From CAVYXK01 sp963708245 (GTDB taxonomy: Bacteria > Pseudomonadota > Alphaproteobacteria > Acetobacterales > Acetobacteraceae): a stretch of DNA of 64,000 bases. Shown one piece after another: positions 17,278-25,812 of this stretch (positions within the stretch are counted from its first letter, which is position 1; each line of letters begins with the position of its first letter). A program made the translations under genes and the position numbers. The DNA is taken from the NCBI GenBank assembly GCA_963708245.1, contig OY970201.1:1-64000 (forward strand), in the 5' to 3' direction. The notes beneath the pieces were generated by a model. The model was not told the origin of the DNA and did no database searches. It saw only the letters and a list, made by a program, of their open reading frames with translations.

Positions 17278-18969
17278 TCAAGCCAGCAACATCACGATCA
17301 CCATCCCCCAGATGGTCAGGAGCGTGTTGCCGACGGCGTACGTCACGGTGTAGCCAAGGGCTGGTACCTGGCTCTTGGCGTTTTCGCAGATCATGCCCAA
17401 CGCGGCTGTGGTGGTGCGCGCACCGGCGCAGCAGCCCAGCAGGATCGCCGGGTCGAAGCGGAACAGAAACTTGCCTACGTACATTGCCAAGATCAGCGGC
17501 ACCGAGGTAGCGACGACACCCCACAGGAACAGGCTGATGCCCTGTGTTTGCAGCCCGGCGATGAAGCCAGGACCGGCCGAGATGCCAACCACGGCGATGA
17601 AGACGTTGAGGCCGACCGAGTTCATGAACCACACGGTCGAGGAAGGGATGCGTCCGAAGGTTGGCCTAACCGAGCGCAGCCAGCCGAACACCAGGCCGGC
17701 AATCAGCGCGCCTCCCGCAGTGGAAAGTGTCAGGGGCACGCCGCCCACCTTCAGCACCAAGGCACCGATCAGCGCACCCAATGTGATTGCACCGCCGATA
17801 AAGGCAACGTCCGCGACATCGCCTGCACGATCGGGAACACCTAGCAGCTCTGTCGCCGCGGCAACGTCCTGCGGCCGGCCTACAATGGTGAGAATATCGC
17901 CACGGTCCACCCGAGTGTTAGGCAGGATCGGAATGACGGTCGCGATGGCGCCACGCACGATCCGGCGCAGGTAGACGCCGCGGGCAGCAGGCAGCGAGGC
18001 AAGTTCCGCCAGCGTCTTGCCGTCAACTTTCTTGTTCGTAACGTACACATCGACGCCTTCCACCGGTAGGTTGAGCAGCTCGGCATCGTTGACTTCCTGC
18101 GCGGCCGGCCCGAGTACTCCCACCAGCACGTCGCGCGGACCGGCAACTGCGACAATGTCGCCTTCTTGCAGGACGGTGTCTGCGGTGGCGTCCTCTATTT
18201 TGCCGTTGCGTCGGATCCGTTGGATGAAAACGCGCGCGCCGCTCACCAGCGCTTCGGCCCCCACCACCGTCAGGCCGACGGCGCGACCGCCGGTTGCCAC
18301 GCGGAAGGCTCGCAGCTCCCACCGATGCCAGGCCGAGCCGGCACCGCCCATCTCCACCGCGCCGCCCTGCCGCGCTTCATATGCTTTGCACGCCGCGACC
18401 AGGTCGATGCCGAGCATCTTCGGCCCGAAAAGGGCGAGTAAGACTGCCGAGCCAACTGTGCCAAAGATGTAGGTCACAGCATAGGCTATCGGCATCGCAT
18501 CCAGCAGAGCCTTCGCCTGTTCAGGCGGCATACCAAGGCGATTGATAGCGTCGGTCGCGAGTCCCATCGAGGCGGAGATTGTCTGCGATCCGGCGTACAA
18601 ACCAGCCGCGTAGCCGAGGTTGTAGCCTGCAAGCTTGGCGACGATGACCGGCGCGGCCAAACAGAACACGCAGACGACAGCCGCGAAGAGCGCCTGCGGT
18701 ACTCCGTCTGAAGCGATGCCGCGCACGAACTGCGGTCCGACGCCGTAGCCGACAGCAAACAGGAAAATCAGGAAGAAGACCGACTTCACCTGTGGCGAGA
18801 CCGTGATGCCGAGCTGCCCTATCACCACGGCCGCGATGAGAGTCGAGGTGACAGCGCCGAGGCCGATGCCTCGATAGCTGAAGCTGCCGACATAGTAGCC
18901 GATGGCCAGCGACAGAAAGATAGCGATTTCAGGATAGTGTCTTAGTGTCGCGGCAAACCATTCGAACAT
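17278..18969 (-). CDS. Second AspT-family antiporter
   Basis: 563 residues, a diverged paralogue of the aspT product with the same layout: membrane helices (FLSLAIGYYVGSFSYRGIGL), two TrkA-C-like domains in the middle (VLQEGDIVAVAGPRDVLVGV; NTRVDRGDILTIVGRPQDVA) and a second membrane block (LGCCAGARTTTAALGMICEN). Key loops differ from the first copy (GSQTISASMGLATDAI instead of GALTESATIGTTGDAI; CAGARTTTAAL instead of CAGAGTATPAL), so it may prefer another substrate/product pair. It is 12 bases downstream of the large decarboxylase, suggesting it serves that enzyme; this is inference. Intact. Confidence 0.88.
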   Translation of the reverse strand: MFEWFAATLRHYPEIAIFLSLAIGYYVGSFSYRGIGLGAVTSTLIAAVVIGQLGITVSPQVKSVFFLIFLFAVGYGVGPQFVRGIASDGVPQALFAAVVCVFCLAAPVIVAKLAGYNLGYAAGLYAGSQTISASMGLATDAINRLGMPPEQAKALLDAMPIAYAVTYIFGTVGSAVLLALFGPKMLGIDLVAACKAYEARQGGAVEMGGAGSAWHRWELRAFRVATGGRAVGLTVVGAEALVSGARVFIQRIRRNGKIEDATADTVLQEGDIVAVAGPRDVLVGVLGPAAQEVNDAELLNLPVEGVDVYVTNKKVDGKTLAELASLPAARGVYLRRIVRGAIATVIPILPNTRVDRGDILTIVGRPQDVAAATELLGVPDRAGDVADVAFIGGAITLGALIGALVLKVGGVPLTLSTAGGALIAGLVFGWLRSVRPTFGRIPSSTVWFMNSVGLNVFIAVVGISAGPGFIAGLQTQGISLFLWGVVATSVPLILAMYVGKFLFRFDPAILLGCCAGARTTTAALGMICENAKSQVPALGYTVTYAVGNTLLTIWGMVIVMLLA

Positions 18970-18981
18970 GAGCGTGTCCCC

Positions 18982-21708
18982 CTACGCCGCCTGGCCCCGA
19001 ACGAGTTTGGCCAACGCGTCGGGATGAACCAGCTTCAGCCCTTCCGCGGCGTTGTATCCGTGGATTTCCTTCACATCGAGCTTGCGCATGAAGTCGATTG
19101 TCTCGCGCGTCAGCACTTGGCCTGGCACCATGATCGGGAAGCCTGGCGGGTAGGGAATGACGAAGTTCGCCGACACCAACGTCGGGCCGTCCTGCAACCG
19201 ACGGTCAATCTCCTTGTCATTCAGCCTTATGTGCTCGCAGCCATTCGCATCGTATGCGGCATAGAAGCCACCGCGAATGTCACCCTCAGGTGTGCCAACG
19301 CCGGCATCGTGGCGGAAAGCATCATGGAAGCAACTGAAGTTCGGCAGGTCGGGAACGTCCGTCATCAGGCTCTTTACGCGCACTGCAAACTCCTCGCGCT
19401 CGCCTTCGCCTTGCTCCAGCCGTTCATCTATCTCGCGGCTGATCTCCATCAGCACGCGGATCAGATGCGCCACGTCACTACGGGTGTTGTTGATGTTCGA
19501 CTGCAGCAGGACGCTGTTGCGGGAGGTTTTGTTGATCTGGATGTTGTATTGGCTCGCCAGCAGATTCTTGAACTGGGTTCCATCGTAACCTGCGGTGCCG
19601 CAAACGAGTGTCATCCGCGTGGGATCGAGGCAGAACTCATCCTCATGGATGCTGCGCAAGTCACTGGCCCAGTTGGCGCCTGGTGCGAGAAAATCGACGA
19701 AGCCCGACTGCCGGTACTCGACAGGGATCATTCCATCGGCACCAAGCACGTGGAAGTACTTGGAAATCAGCGGATGCCGGTTCACCTCACGCCGAATCAC
19801 CAGCGCGATCTCGATGGCATTCATCACCAAGCCGTAGCCCTCAAGCTCCATCTGCCGCCGTGCGACATCCAGGCTGGCAATCAGTTGCTGGTTCGGGCTG
19901 GTGGACGCGTGCGTGAACACCGCCTCGTGGAACATCTCTTCCACCTTGTGGTAGTCCACATCCTTGACCAGGATCATCGAGCCCTGCCGCAGGGCGGACA
20001 TCGACTTGTGCGTCGAATTCGTCTGATAGACGCGCAGCCGTACCCTTCGCGGATCTGGCACAAGCCGGCTATCCAGCAATGCGGCATCCGACGGATTGTT
20101 GCCCAGTTCGGCACGCTGCCGCTCGTAGGCCTCAACGCTCTTCGGGTCGTGCAGCCACGCATCGATGTCGGCGGCCGCACCCATCGCAGTACGCGGGCGC
20201 AGGAACGGCGACCAGCGCGCGAAGCCGAACCAAGCCTCATCCCACAGGAAGATGAGGTCCGGCTTGATCGCCAGGCATTCCTCCATCACGCGTCGCGTGT
20301 TGTAGATGTGGCCGTCGAAGGTGCAGTTGGTCAGGTCCAGCAGCTTCACGCGATCAAGCCGCCCCTCGGCCCTGGCGGCGAGCAGCGCTTGCTTGATCGA
20401 ACGCAGCGGCACCGCGCCGTACATCGAGTATTCGGTCATCGGGAAGGCTTCGACATAGAGCGGCTGCCCGCCCGCCAAGACCATCCCGTAGTGGTGTGAC
20501 TTGTGACAGTTGCGGTCGATGATCGCGATGTCGCCCGGTGCCAACAGCGCCTGCACCACCATCTTGTTGCTGGTGGACGTGCCGTTGGTCACGAAGAACA
20601 CGCGATCGGCGCCGAAGGCGCGCGCCGCCAGATCCTGTGCGCGTTTGATGTTGCCGGTTGGCTCCAGCAGGCTGTCCAGACCACCGGTCGTCGCGCTGCT
20701 TTCGGCGAGGAACAGTGTGGGCCCGTAGAACTCACCCATGTCGCGAATCCAGTCGGACTTGAACACCGACTTGCCGCGTGCAATCGGCAGGGCATGGAAC
20801 GTGCCAATCGGCCTCTGCGCGTACTTCTTTAGATTGTCGAAGAACGGTGTCTCGTAACGCGCTTGCACGCCCTCTAGGATCGCAAGATGCAGCTCCAGCG
20901 GCTCCTCCACCGCATAGAACACGCGCCGCACCGAGTCGGCCGCCGGATCACCCGCGATCTCCTCGACGCGGCGGTTGGACAGCAGATAGAGATCAAGCTC
21001 GGGTCGAGCCCGTTTAAGAACGCGCGCGAGACGCAGCGCGGATGCGTCCGAAGGCTCCAGCGCCGCAAGCGGGTCGATCATGCTGCGCAGCACCGGAGCG
21101 TCGTGGCGCGAATGGAAGGCAAATCCCTCGTGGATCACCACCGCGCCCAGATCCGCATTCAGCATCGTCGCACACAGCGCATCCTCGGCGCTGCCGACGA
21201 TCACTGGCTCATAGATGAACTCGTCCTGCCCCCGACGAAGGCGGCGCCACTCCATGCAGATGCCTGGCCACCGCTCGGCAGGAGCGCCGGTGACGATCAG
21301 CACCTCGAAGTAAGGCGGTGCCCTCTCTTGCCGGCCCAGCGACGGCGGCAGGACGTCGGGCACTGCACCGGATATTTCGCCATGCGGATCCCAGTCAGCG
21401 GCATGCTGCCGGAACGAGCGAGTCAACAAGGCAGACGAAATACGCCAAGCGAACGCAGCCGCCCCAGTGGCGTCATCGGACTCCGCGCGATTGCGGAGCG
21501 CCGTCATCAGTTGCGGGCCGGGATAGCCATGGAATTCTTCGATCGCGACTGCGTCGTTCAGTGCTGCCTCAAAAGTGGCCCGGTCGTCGGTGCCTGCAGC
21601 CCATGCTCTGGCCGCATCGACCAGCTCACGCCAGCGATCTTCGCGTGCCGCCGGGGTGGAGAAGAAGGTGTCGATGCGGCGCGGTCCTGCCTCGCTTGCT
21701 TCGTTCAT
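18982..21708 (-). CDS. Group III PLP amino-acid decarboxylase (Orn/Lys/Arg type)
   Basis: 908 residues, longer than the usual 710-760 of AdiA/CadA/SpeC because of an extended N-terminus. It contains an N-terminal wing domain (YFEVLIVTGAPAERWPGICM; LGAVVIHEGFAFHSRHDAPV), the PLP core with VFFVTNGTSTSNKMVVQALL, DRNCHKSHHYGMVLAGG, the PLP-binding Asp in LIFLWDEAWFGFARWSPF, and STHKSMSALRQGSMI, whose K568 should hold PLP. The C-terminal domain has VIPYPPGFPIMVPGQ, conserved in this family. GGAGGAGC before the ATG at 21708 supports the start. The exact substrate cannot be read from the sequence. It heads an operon with two AspT-type antiporters and aspD, pointing to amino-acid-dependent acid resistance. 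Confidence 0.88.
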   Translation of the reverse strand: MNEASEAGPRRIDTFFSTPAAREDRWRELVDAARAWAAGTDDRATFEAALNDAVAIEEFHGYPGPQLMTALRNRAESDDATGAAAFAWRISSALLTRSFRQHAADWDPHGEISGAVPDVLPPSLGRQERAPPYFEVLIVTGAPAERWPGICMEWRRLRRGQDEFIYEPVIVGSAEDALCATMLNADLGAVVIHEGFAFHSRHDAPVLRSMIDPLAALEPSDASALRLARVLKRARPELDLYLLSNRRVEEIAGDPAADSVRRVFYAVEEPLELHLAILEGVQARYETPFFDNLKKYAQRPIGTFHALPIARGKSVFKSDWIRDMGEFYGPTLFLAESSATTGGLDSLLEPTGNIKRAQDLAARAFGADRVFFVTNGTSTSNKMVVQALLAPGDIAIIDRNCHKSHHYGMVLAGGQPLYVEAFPMTEYSMYGAVPLRSIKQALLAARAEGRLDRVKLLDLTNCTFDGHIYNTRRVMEECLAIKPDLIFLWDEAWFGFARWSPFLRPRTAMGAAADIDAWLHDPKSVEAYERQRAELGNNPSDAALLDSRLVPDPRRVRLRVYQTNSTHKSMSALRQGSMILVKDVDYHKVEEMFHEAVFTHASTSPNQQLIASLDVARRQMELEGYGLVMNAIEIALVIRREVNRHPLISKYFHVLGADGMIPVEYRQSGFVDFLAPGANWASDLRSIHEDEFCLDPTRMTLVCGTAGYDGTQFKNLLASQYNIQINKTSRNSVLLQSNINNTRSDVAHLIRVLMEISREIDERLEQGEGEREEFAVRVKSLMTDVPDLPNFSCFHDAFRHDAGVGTPEGDIRGGFYAAYDANGCEHIRLNDKEIDRRLQDGPTLVSANFVIPYPPGFPIMVPGQVLTRETIDFMRKLDVKEIHGYNAAEGLKLVHPDALAKLVRGQAA

Positions 21709-21852
21709 TGCTTGCTCCTCCCTCTCCCCCTGGCCGGCCACGGCGTGGTCTCGCGGCCAACCACGCGCCCTGCCTGGGCGCTGAGCACAAATTCTGGCCC
21801 TTTCCCGTTCAGCGTACTCTCGCTACGCGCCGGTCGCACAGCCGACTATCCA

Positions 21853-21906
21853 GATTCGGCAAATCGGTAGAGTCTCCCGATTCGGGACTAATCTTTTGCC
21901 GAAATT
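21853..21906. promoter_or_regulatory. Nested inverted repeats between decarboxylase operon and AraC gene
   Basis: TTCGGCAAA (21855-21863) and TTTGCCGAA (21895-21903) form an outer inverted repeat, and AGTCTCCCG/CGGGACT an inner one between them. They lie in the 269-bp divergent region between the decarboxylase operon and the AraC-type gene. The layout suits a dimeric regulator, possibly the adjacent AraC protein. Function is inferred only from position and symmetry. Confidence 0.35.
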
Positions 21907-21977
21907 GGATAGCCGCCGGGTCCGCGGCGGGGTCCCCCTGGCCCGACAACGGCGGCTCTGCGGAGTGAGATGGAAAC

Positions 21978-22989
21978 GTGCGGAGCAGCGTAACCTCGAC
22001 TTGCAGCGAACCACAGGAATTCCAGGCCGCGATGTCTGCGGATGGGAGTATCGGCTTTGTTTTCACCAGAGGAGGTCGATTTCGGGTGCGGTCAACCGAG
22101 GTCAAGCTGGATCATTTGCGACTTCTGTCGGTTGAGGAGAGCCTTCCTCGCATCGCCTTCATACGAGTTCCGTCGGAGACCATTTTGGTGGGGCTATCGA
22201 TCGAGTGCAGCGTCCCCCCAACCTGGGGCGGCATCAGGCTGCACAGCAAGGAGCTGATAACTTTGGGTGCCGGCCAATGCGCGCACATGCGGACCGAAGG
22301 TCCGTGCCACTGGGGAGTAATATGGCTGCCAGTTCAGGAGTTTACCCGCTATAGCAGCGCATTGACTGGCACGGCAATAGAGGTTCCACCCGGGGTTTGC
22401 CGCTGGCAACCTCGCTCCGGTCCGGAGAGGCAGTTCCGCCGCCTCTATTTGGCCGCAATACGAACGACCCATGCCCGGTCGGGGCCGGTCATCGGTGCAG
22501 AGGCCGCGCACGGCCTGGAGCAGCAACTGATCCACCTTCTGGTGGAGTGCCTGTCCTCGGAACCGGCCAGCCTGGCCGCACCAACGATGCGTCGGGGACT
22601 GGAAGTGATGGCCCGATTTGAGGAGCTGATCCGGAATCGCCCTGAGGGCAACCTCAGCGTGCCACATCAAAGCAATGCTCGGCGTTTCGGACCGGCTCGT
22701 GCGCAAATATTCCGCGGAGCATCTGGATATGAGCCCGATGAGTTACGTCCGCCTCCACAGAATGCAACTGGTGAACCACGCTCTACGCCTAGGCACTCCG
22801 CAGACCACACGTGTCGCGGACGTTGCGAAACGCTTCGGATTCGGCAACCTTGGCCGGTTCGCTGGCGCATATCGGGAGTTGTATGGCGAGCTGCCCTTCG
22901 AGACGTTGCGGCACGGTCCGCGCCCGGCGATGCCGGATATTGTGCACCACAGCCGCGCTGCTGGGACCGAGGGCCGCAGTATCGACTGA
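21978..22989 (+). pseudogene. AraC-family regulator, frameshifted
   Basis: The first frame gives an N-terminal sensing domain (PQEFQAAMSADGSIGFVFTR, LLSVEESLPRIAFIRVPSE, TEGPCHWGVIWLPVQEFTRY) and the start of the DNA-binding region (RFEELIRNRPEGNLSV). From about 22660 the helix-turn-helix continues one frame over: MLGVSDRLVRKYSAEHLDMS, then ADVAKRFGFGNLGRFAGAYR with the usual second HTH and ELYGELPFETLR end. A single-base change near 22655-22665 would join them. GTG at 21978 is chosen because relatives start with a similar D-P-EFQA segment. It is divergent from the decarboxylase operon and could be its regulator. Closely related to the gene at 24283-25269. Confidence 0.8.
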
Positions 22990-23010
22990 TCTACATCAAT
23001 GCAAGCACTA

Positions 23011-24266
23011 GTACACCGTTTCCATGAACCAACTCCTATCACGCCGCCTCGGCGATCTTGTAGGTCCAGGTGTGGATGACAGGATCGCGGTTGATGTCTT
23101 CAAGATAGGCGAGGATCCTGGCCTTAAGTTCGGCCTTGGAAGCAACCCGAATGTGACGCAGCATCGAGCGCGCCATCTTGGAGAAGAATCCCTCCACCAG
23201 ATTGAGCCATGATCCGTGCTTCGGGGTGAACACCAAGGTGAAGCGACCGTGCGGCTGAGCGGCAAGCCAGGCGTTGGTCTCCTTGGAGACATGGGCCGAG
23301 TGGTTGTCGAGGATCAGCTTGATGGCGGTATCTGCGGGATAGGCTTCATTGAGTTGTTTCAGGAAGCCGACGAACTCACGCGATCGATGGCGATCCTCGA
23401 CACAGGCATGCACTTTGCCGGTGAGCAGATCGATCCCGGCGAGCAGGCTCAAAGTCCCCTGACGCTTGTATTCGTGGTCGCGTGCGAAGCTCACATGAGA
23501 GCCGGGCTTTGGCGGCAAGTCGGGAGCGGTATTGCTGATCGCCTGAATACTTGGCTTTTCATCATAGGATATGATCGCGACGTTGGGTTTCGCGGCCTCA
23601 TTCTCCTGCAGGATTGCGACCTCGCGATAGACGCAGAGCACGTCTGCCATCTTGACCTCAAACGCCTCGTCGCGCCGCTCGAGATAATAGCGAACCTTGT
23701 GTGGCTTGACCTCGTGGCGGTCGAGGATTTTGCAGACCGTGCCTTGGGCGATGCGTGCCAGGCAGGGGTGCCCGGCAGCCTCCGCGTGCGCGCGGACGTG
23801 GCTTGCCAACAGCCGGGTGGTCCAAAGTTCGTGCGGGTAGCCGCGCTGCCTGGCTGTCTCGCAGGCCAACGACACCAGCCAAGCTTTGGCTTCGTAGGTG
23901 ATCTGCGGAGCTTTACCAGGCCGCGGGCTGTCATCGAGCGCCGCCATCACGCCAAACCGGACGGCCCGATCCAGGCAGCGCAGTACGGTTTGGTGGGTCA
24001 CGCCGACGGCCTCGCCCACCGCGTAGCACGAGGGGTCGGTGCGATACGCAAGCAGGATGCGTGCTCGTTCAACCCAGCTGGCCGGTGCGCTACGCGACCG
24101 TGCGATCGCCTCCAGCTCAGCCACCTCGTCTTCCTGGAACCGAATCTCAATGACGCGTCGGGGTGCCGCCATCGTGCCCTGCCATTCCTGTGCACTGGCG
24201 ACACTACAAGATGTGGGGTCGCTTGGGAATCCGGCACAACTGATCGGTTTCACGGAATCGGTGTAC
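23011..24266 (-). mobile_element. IS630-family element
   Basis: 1256 bp with terminal inverted repeats GTACACCGTTTCCATGAA (left) and GTACACCGATTCCGTGAA (right, read inward), flanked by TA at 23009-23010 and 24267-24268, the target used by all IS630/Tc1-mariner elements. It separates two related AraC-type regulator genes. One intact transposase gene. Confidence 0.92.
23039..24172 (-). CDS. IS630-family transposase
   Basis: About 377 residues from the ATG at 24172 (a longer frame reaches 24253 but its extra residues are not family-like). Two N-terminal helix-turn-helix domains (YAVGEAVGVTHQTVLRCLDR; ITYEAKAWLVSLACE) are followed by the DDE core: IISYDEKPSIQAI, IKLILDNHSAHVSKE and GSWLNLVEGFFSKMARSML with Asp, Asp and Glu. 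The end KARILAYLEDINRDPVIHTW is typical. Intact, so possibly active. Confidence 0.93.
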   Translation of the reverse strand: MAAPRRVIEIRFQEDEVAELEAIARSRSAPASWVERARILLAYRTDPSCYAVGEAVGVTHQTVLRCLDRAVRFGVMAALDDSPRPGKAPQITYEAKAWLVSLACETARQRGYPHELWTTRLLASHVRAHAEAAGHPCLARIAQGTVCKILDRHEVKPHKVRYYLERRDEAFEVKMADVLCVYREVAILQENEAAKPNVAIISYDEKPSIQAISNTAPDLPPKPGSHVSFARDHEYKRQGTLSLLAGIDLLTGKVHACVEDRHRSREFVGFLKQLNEAYPADTAIKLILDNHSAHVSKETNAWLAAQPHGRFTLVFTPKHGSWLNLVEGFFSKMARSMLRHIRVASKAELKARILAYLEDINRDPVIHTWTYKIAEAA

Positions 24267-24282
24267 TAGCCGTCACTCGTAA

Positions 24283-25269
24283 GCGGGATGTCGACTCAAT
24301 CCGGGCCGCGGAGATTTCCCAATTCTGTCGTGCTCTGTCCAAGACTATTCGGATCCGGCGCAGTATGAGACAGCGTTCGTCGGCGCGAAGGTCGAGGTCG
24401 TCCCGACCCAGAGCGGGTTGTTCACTGCACGCGCAACTCGTGTCGTCCTCAGCCGCCTCTGGGTCGCACGGGCGGAGGAAAGCGCACCGTGTATAAAGCA
24501 CGTGGCGCAAGTACCAACACGCGCCTTCGTCACGTTTCTTACTAGACCCGGCCCCGAGCTCACTACCGATGGGATCGCCGTGCCGGCGATCGGACTCATG
24601 CGCCACAACCCAGCTCATACCTATCACGAGCGTTCCACCGGGCCTACCTCTTAGGGCGTCATATCGTTGCCCATCGAAGACATGGTCGCGACGGGAATAG
24701 CAGTTGGCGGCTGTGACCTGACGCCACCACGCGATACTTTGCAGGTCATTCCAGCCGCAGCGGCAATGTCCAGCCTCCTGCGACTGCATTGGGCAGCCAG
24801 AGCCTTGGCTGACAAGGCGCCTGAGAGGGTGACACATCCAGAAGTGGCGCACGCACTGGAGCAGTCGTTGATCGGGGCTCTAATGACCTGTCTGAGCGAC
24901 GCGGAATCCCGAGAGGAAAAATGGGCGCTGCGGTGTCACGAGACGATCATGCGTCGGTTTCGTCGTGTGCTCGACGAGAACCCCGAGAGGCCACTCTACA
25001 TTCCGGAAATTTGCTCCGTCATCGGCGCGGCGGACCGGACATTACGGCTTTGCTGTCATGAGCACCTCGGAATGGGACTGAAAAGATACTTGCTGCTCCG
25101 ACGCATGAACCTGGCGCAGCGAGCACTGCGAGCGGCTGACCCGAATATCACGACAGTTACCGAAATTGCTACCCAATATGGATTCTGGCACTTTGGCAGA
25201 TTTTCTGCGACCTACGCCTCCATTTTCGGAGAACTACCGTCTGTAACCCTGAATCATCCCTCGACCTAA
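24283..25269 (+). pseudogene. AraC-family regulator with in-frame stop codon
   Basis: One continuous frame carries an N-terminal domain (DPAQYETAFVGAKVEVVPTQ, TRVVLSRLWVARAEESAPC) and an AraC HTH domain (LYIPEICSVIGAADRTLRLC; TTVTEIATQYGFWHFGRFSA; ASIFGELPSVTL). It is interrupted by TAG at 24652-24654 in the motif STGPTS(stop)GVISLP. The related gene at 21978 has GPCHWGVIWLP there, so TAG most likely replaces a Trp codon TGG. The start is unclear because no good initiation codon precedes about 24325; IS630 sits 17 bases upstream and may have removed it. It is 66 bases before an efflux adaptor gene, which it may have controlled. Confidence 0.75.
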
Positions 25270-25602
25270 GGCCATCGCCATATGTTCGAAGCGCCAATCC
25301 GCAGGATGATCCAGGATCAGGTGCAGAGGACGCGGATGCTTCGCTACATCGCTACAACAGCTCTAATCGGTGCGATAATGCAAGCATTACCTGGTCAGGC
25401 ACAACAGCCAAGCACAATCCCTGTCGCTACCGTGGCAGCGGAATTACGGCCCATAACCCGCGCGACCGAATTTGTCGGTCGCGTGGAAGCGATCGAGCAC
25501 GTGGAGATCCGTGCGCGTGTCACGGTATTCCGTAAGCATCCGCCGAGTGCCGCGGTGTTGCACGGCCGTCGACCAAGCATGCGGACGACGCACTGGTGTC
25601 GC

Positions 25603-25809
25603 CTACCTCTTGAGGTCCGCGAGGAGTTCCTTGAGGTTCTCGATACCTTCGGCGGTAAAGGCAACGGTGGACATTTCGTCGATGTCCCAGACGGTGAGGA
25701 CACCGTCTTCCGGCTCCATATCGAGGGCGATGTCGCGCAAGAGGTCCTCGTCCTCGCCGAGCATCTTGGCCACCCGGCCGATGGTGGAGACGGAACTGGG
25801 CGCCGCCAT
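25603..25809 (-). CDS. Small accessory protein of IS66 element
   Basis: 68 residues, acidic (VAKMLGEDEDLLRDIALDME, DGVLTVWDIDEMSTVAFTAE, GIENLKELLADLKR). It starts one base after the tnpC stop codon and lies wholly inside the IS66 element, so it is probably part of the transposition operon. I know similar small genes only as conserved passengers at this place in IS66 elements; the function is unknown. Confidence 0.6.
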   Translation of the reverse strand: MAAPSSVSTIGRVAKMLGEDEDLLRDIALDMEPEDGVLTVWDIDEMSTVAFTAEGIENLKELLADLKR

Positions 25810-25812
25810 TGA

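Noticed and set aside
19024..20499. 491-codon plus-strand open frame
   Set aside because: Antisense to the PLP decarboxylase; composition matches a shadow frame and no family is recognisable.
23216..24496. 426-codon plus-strand open frame
   Set aside because: Antisense to the IS630 transposase and runs past the element end into AraC sequence in the wrong frame.
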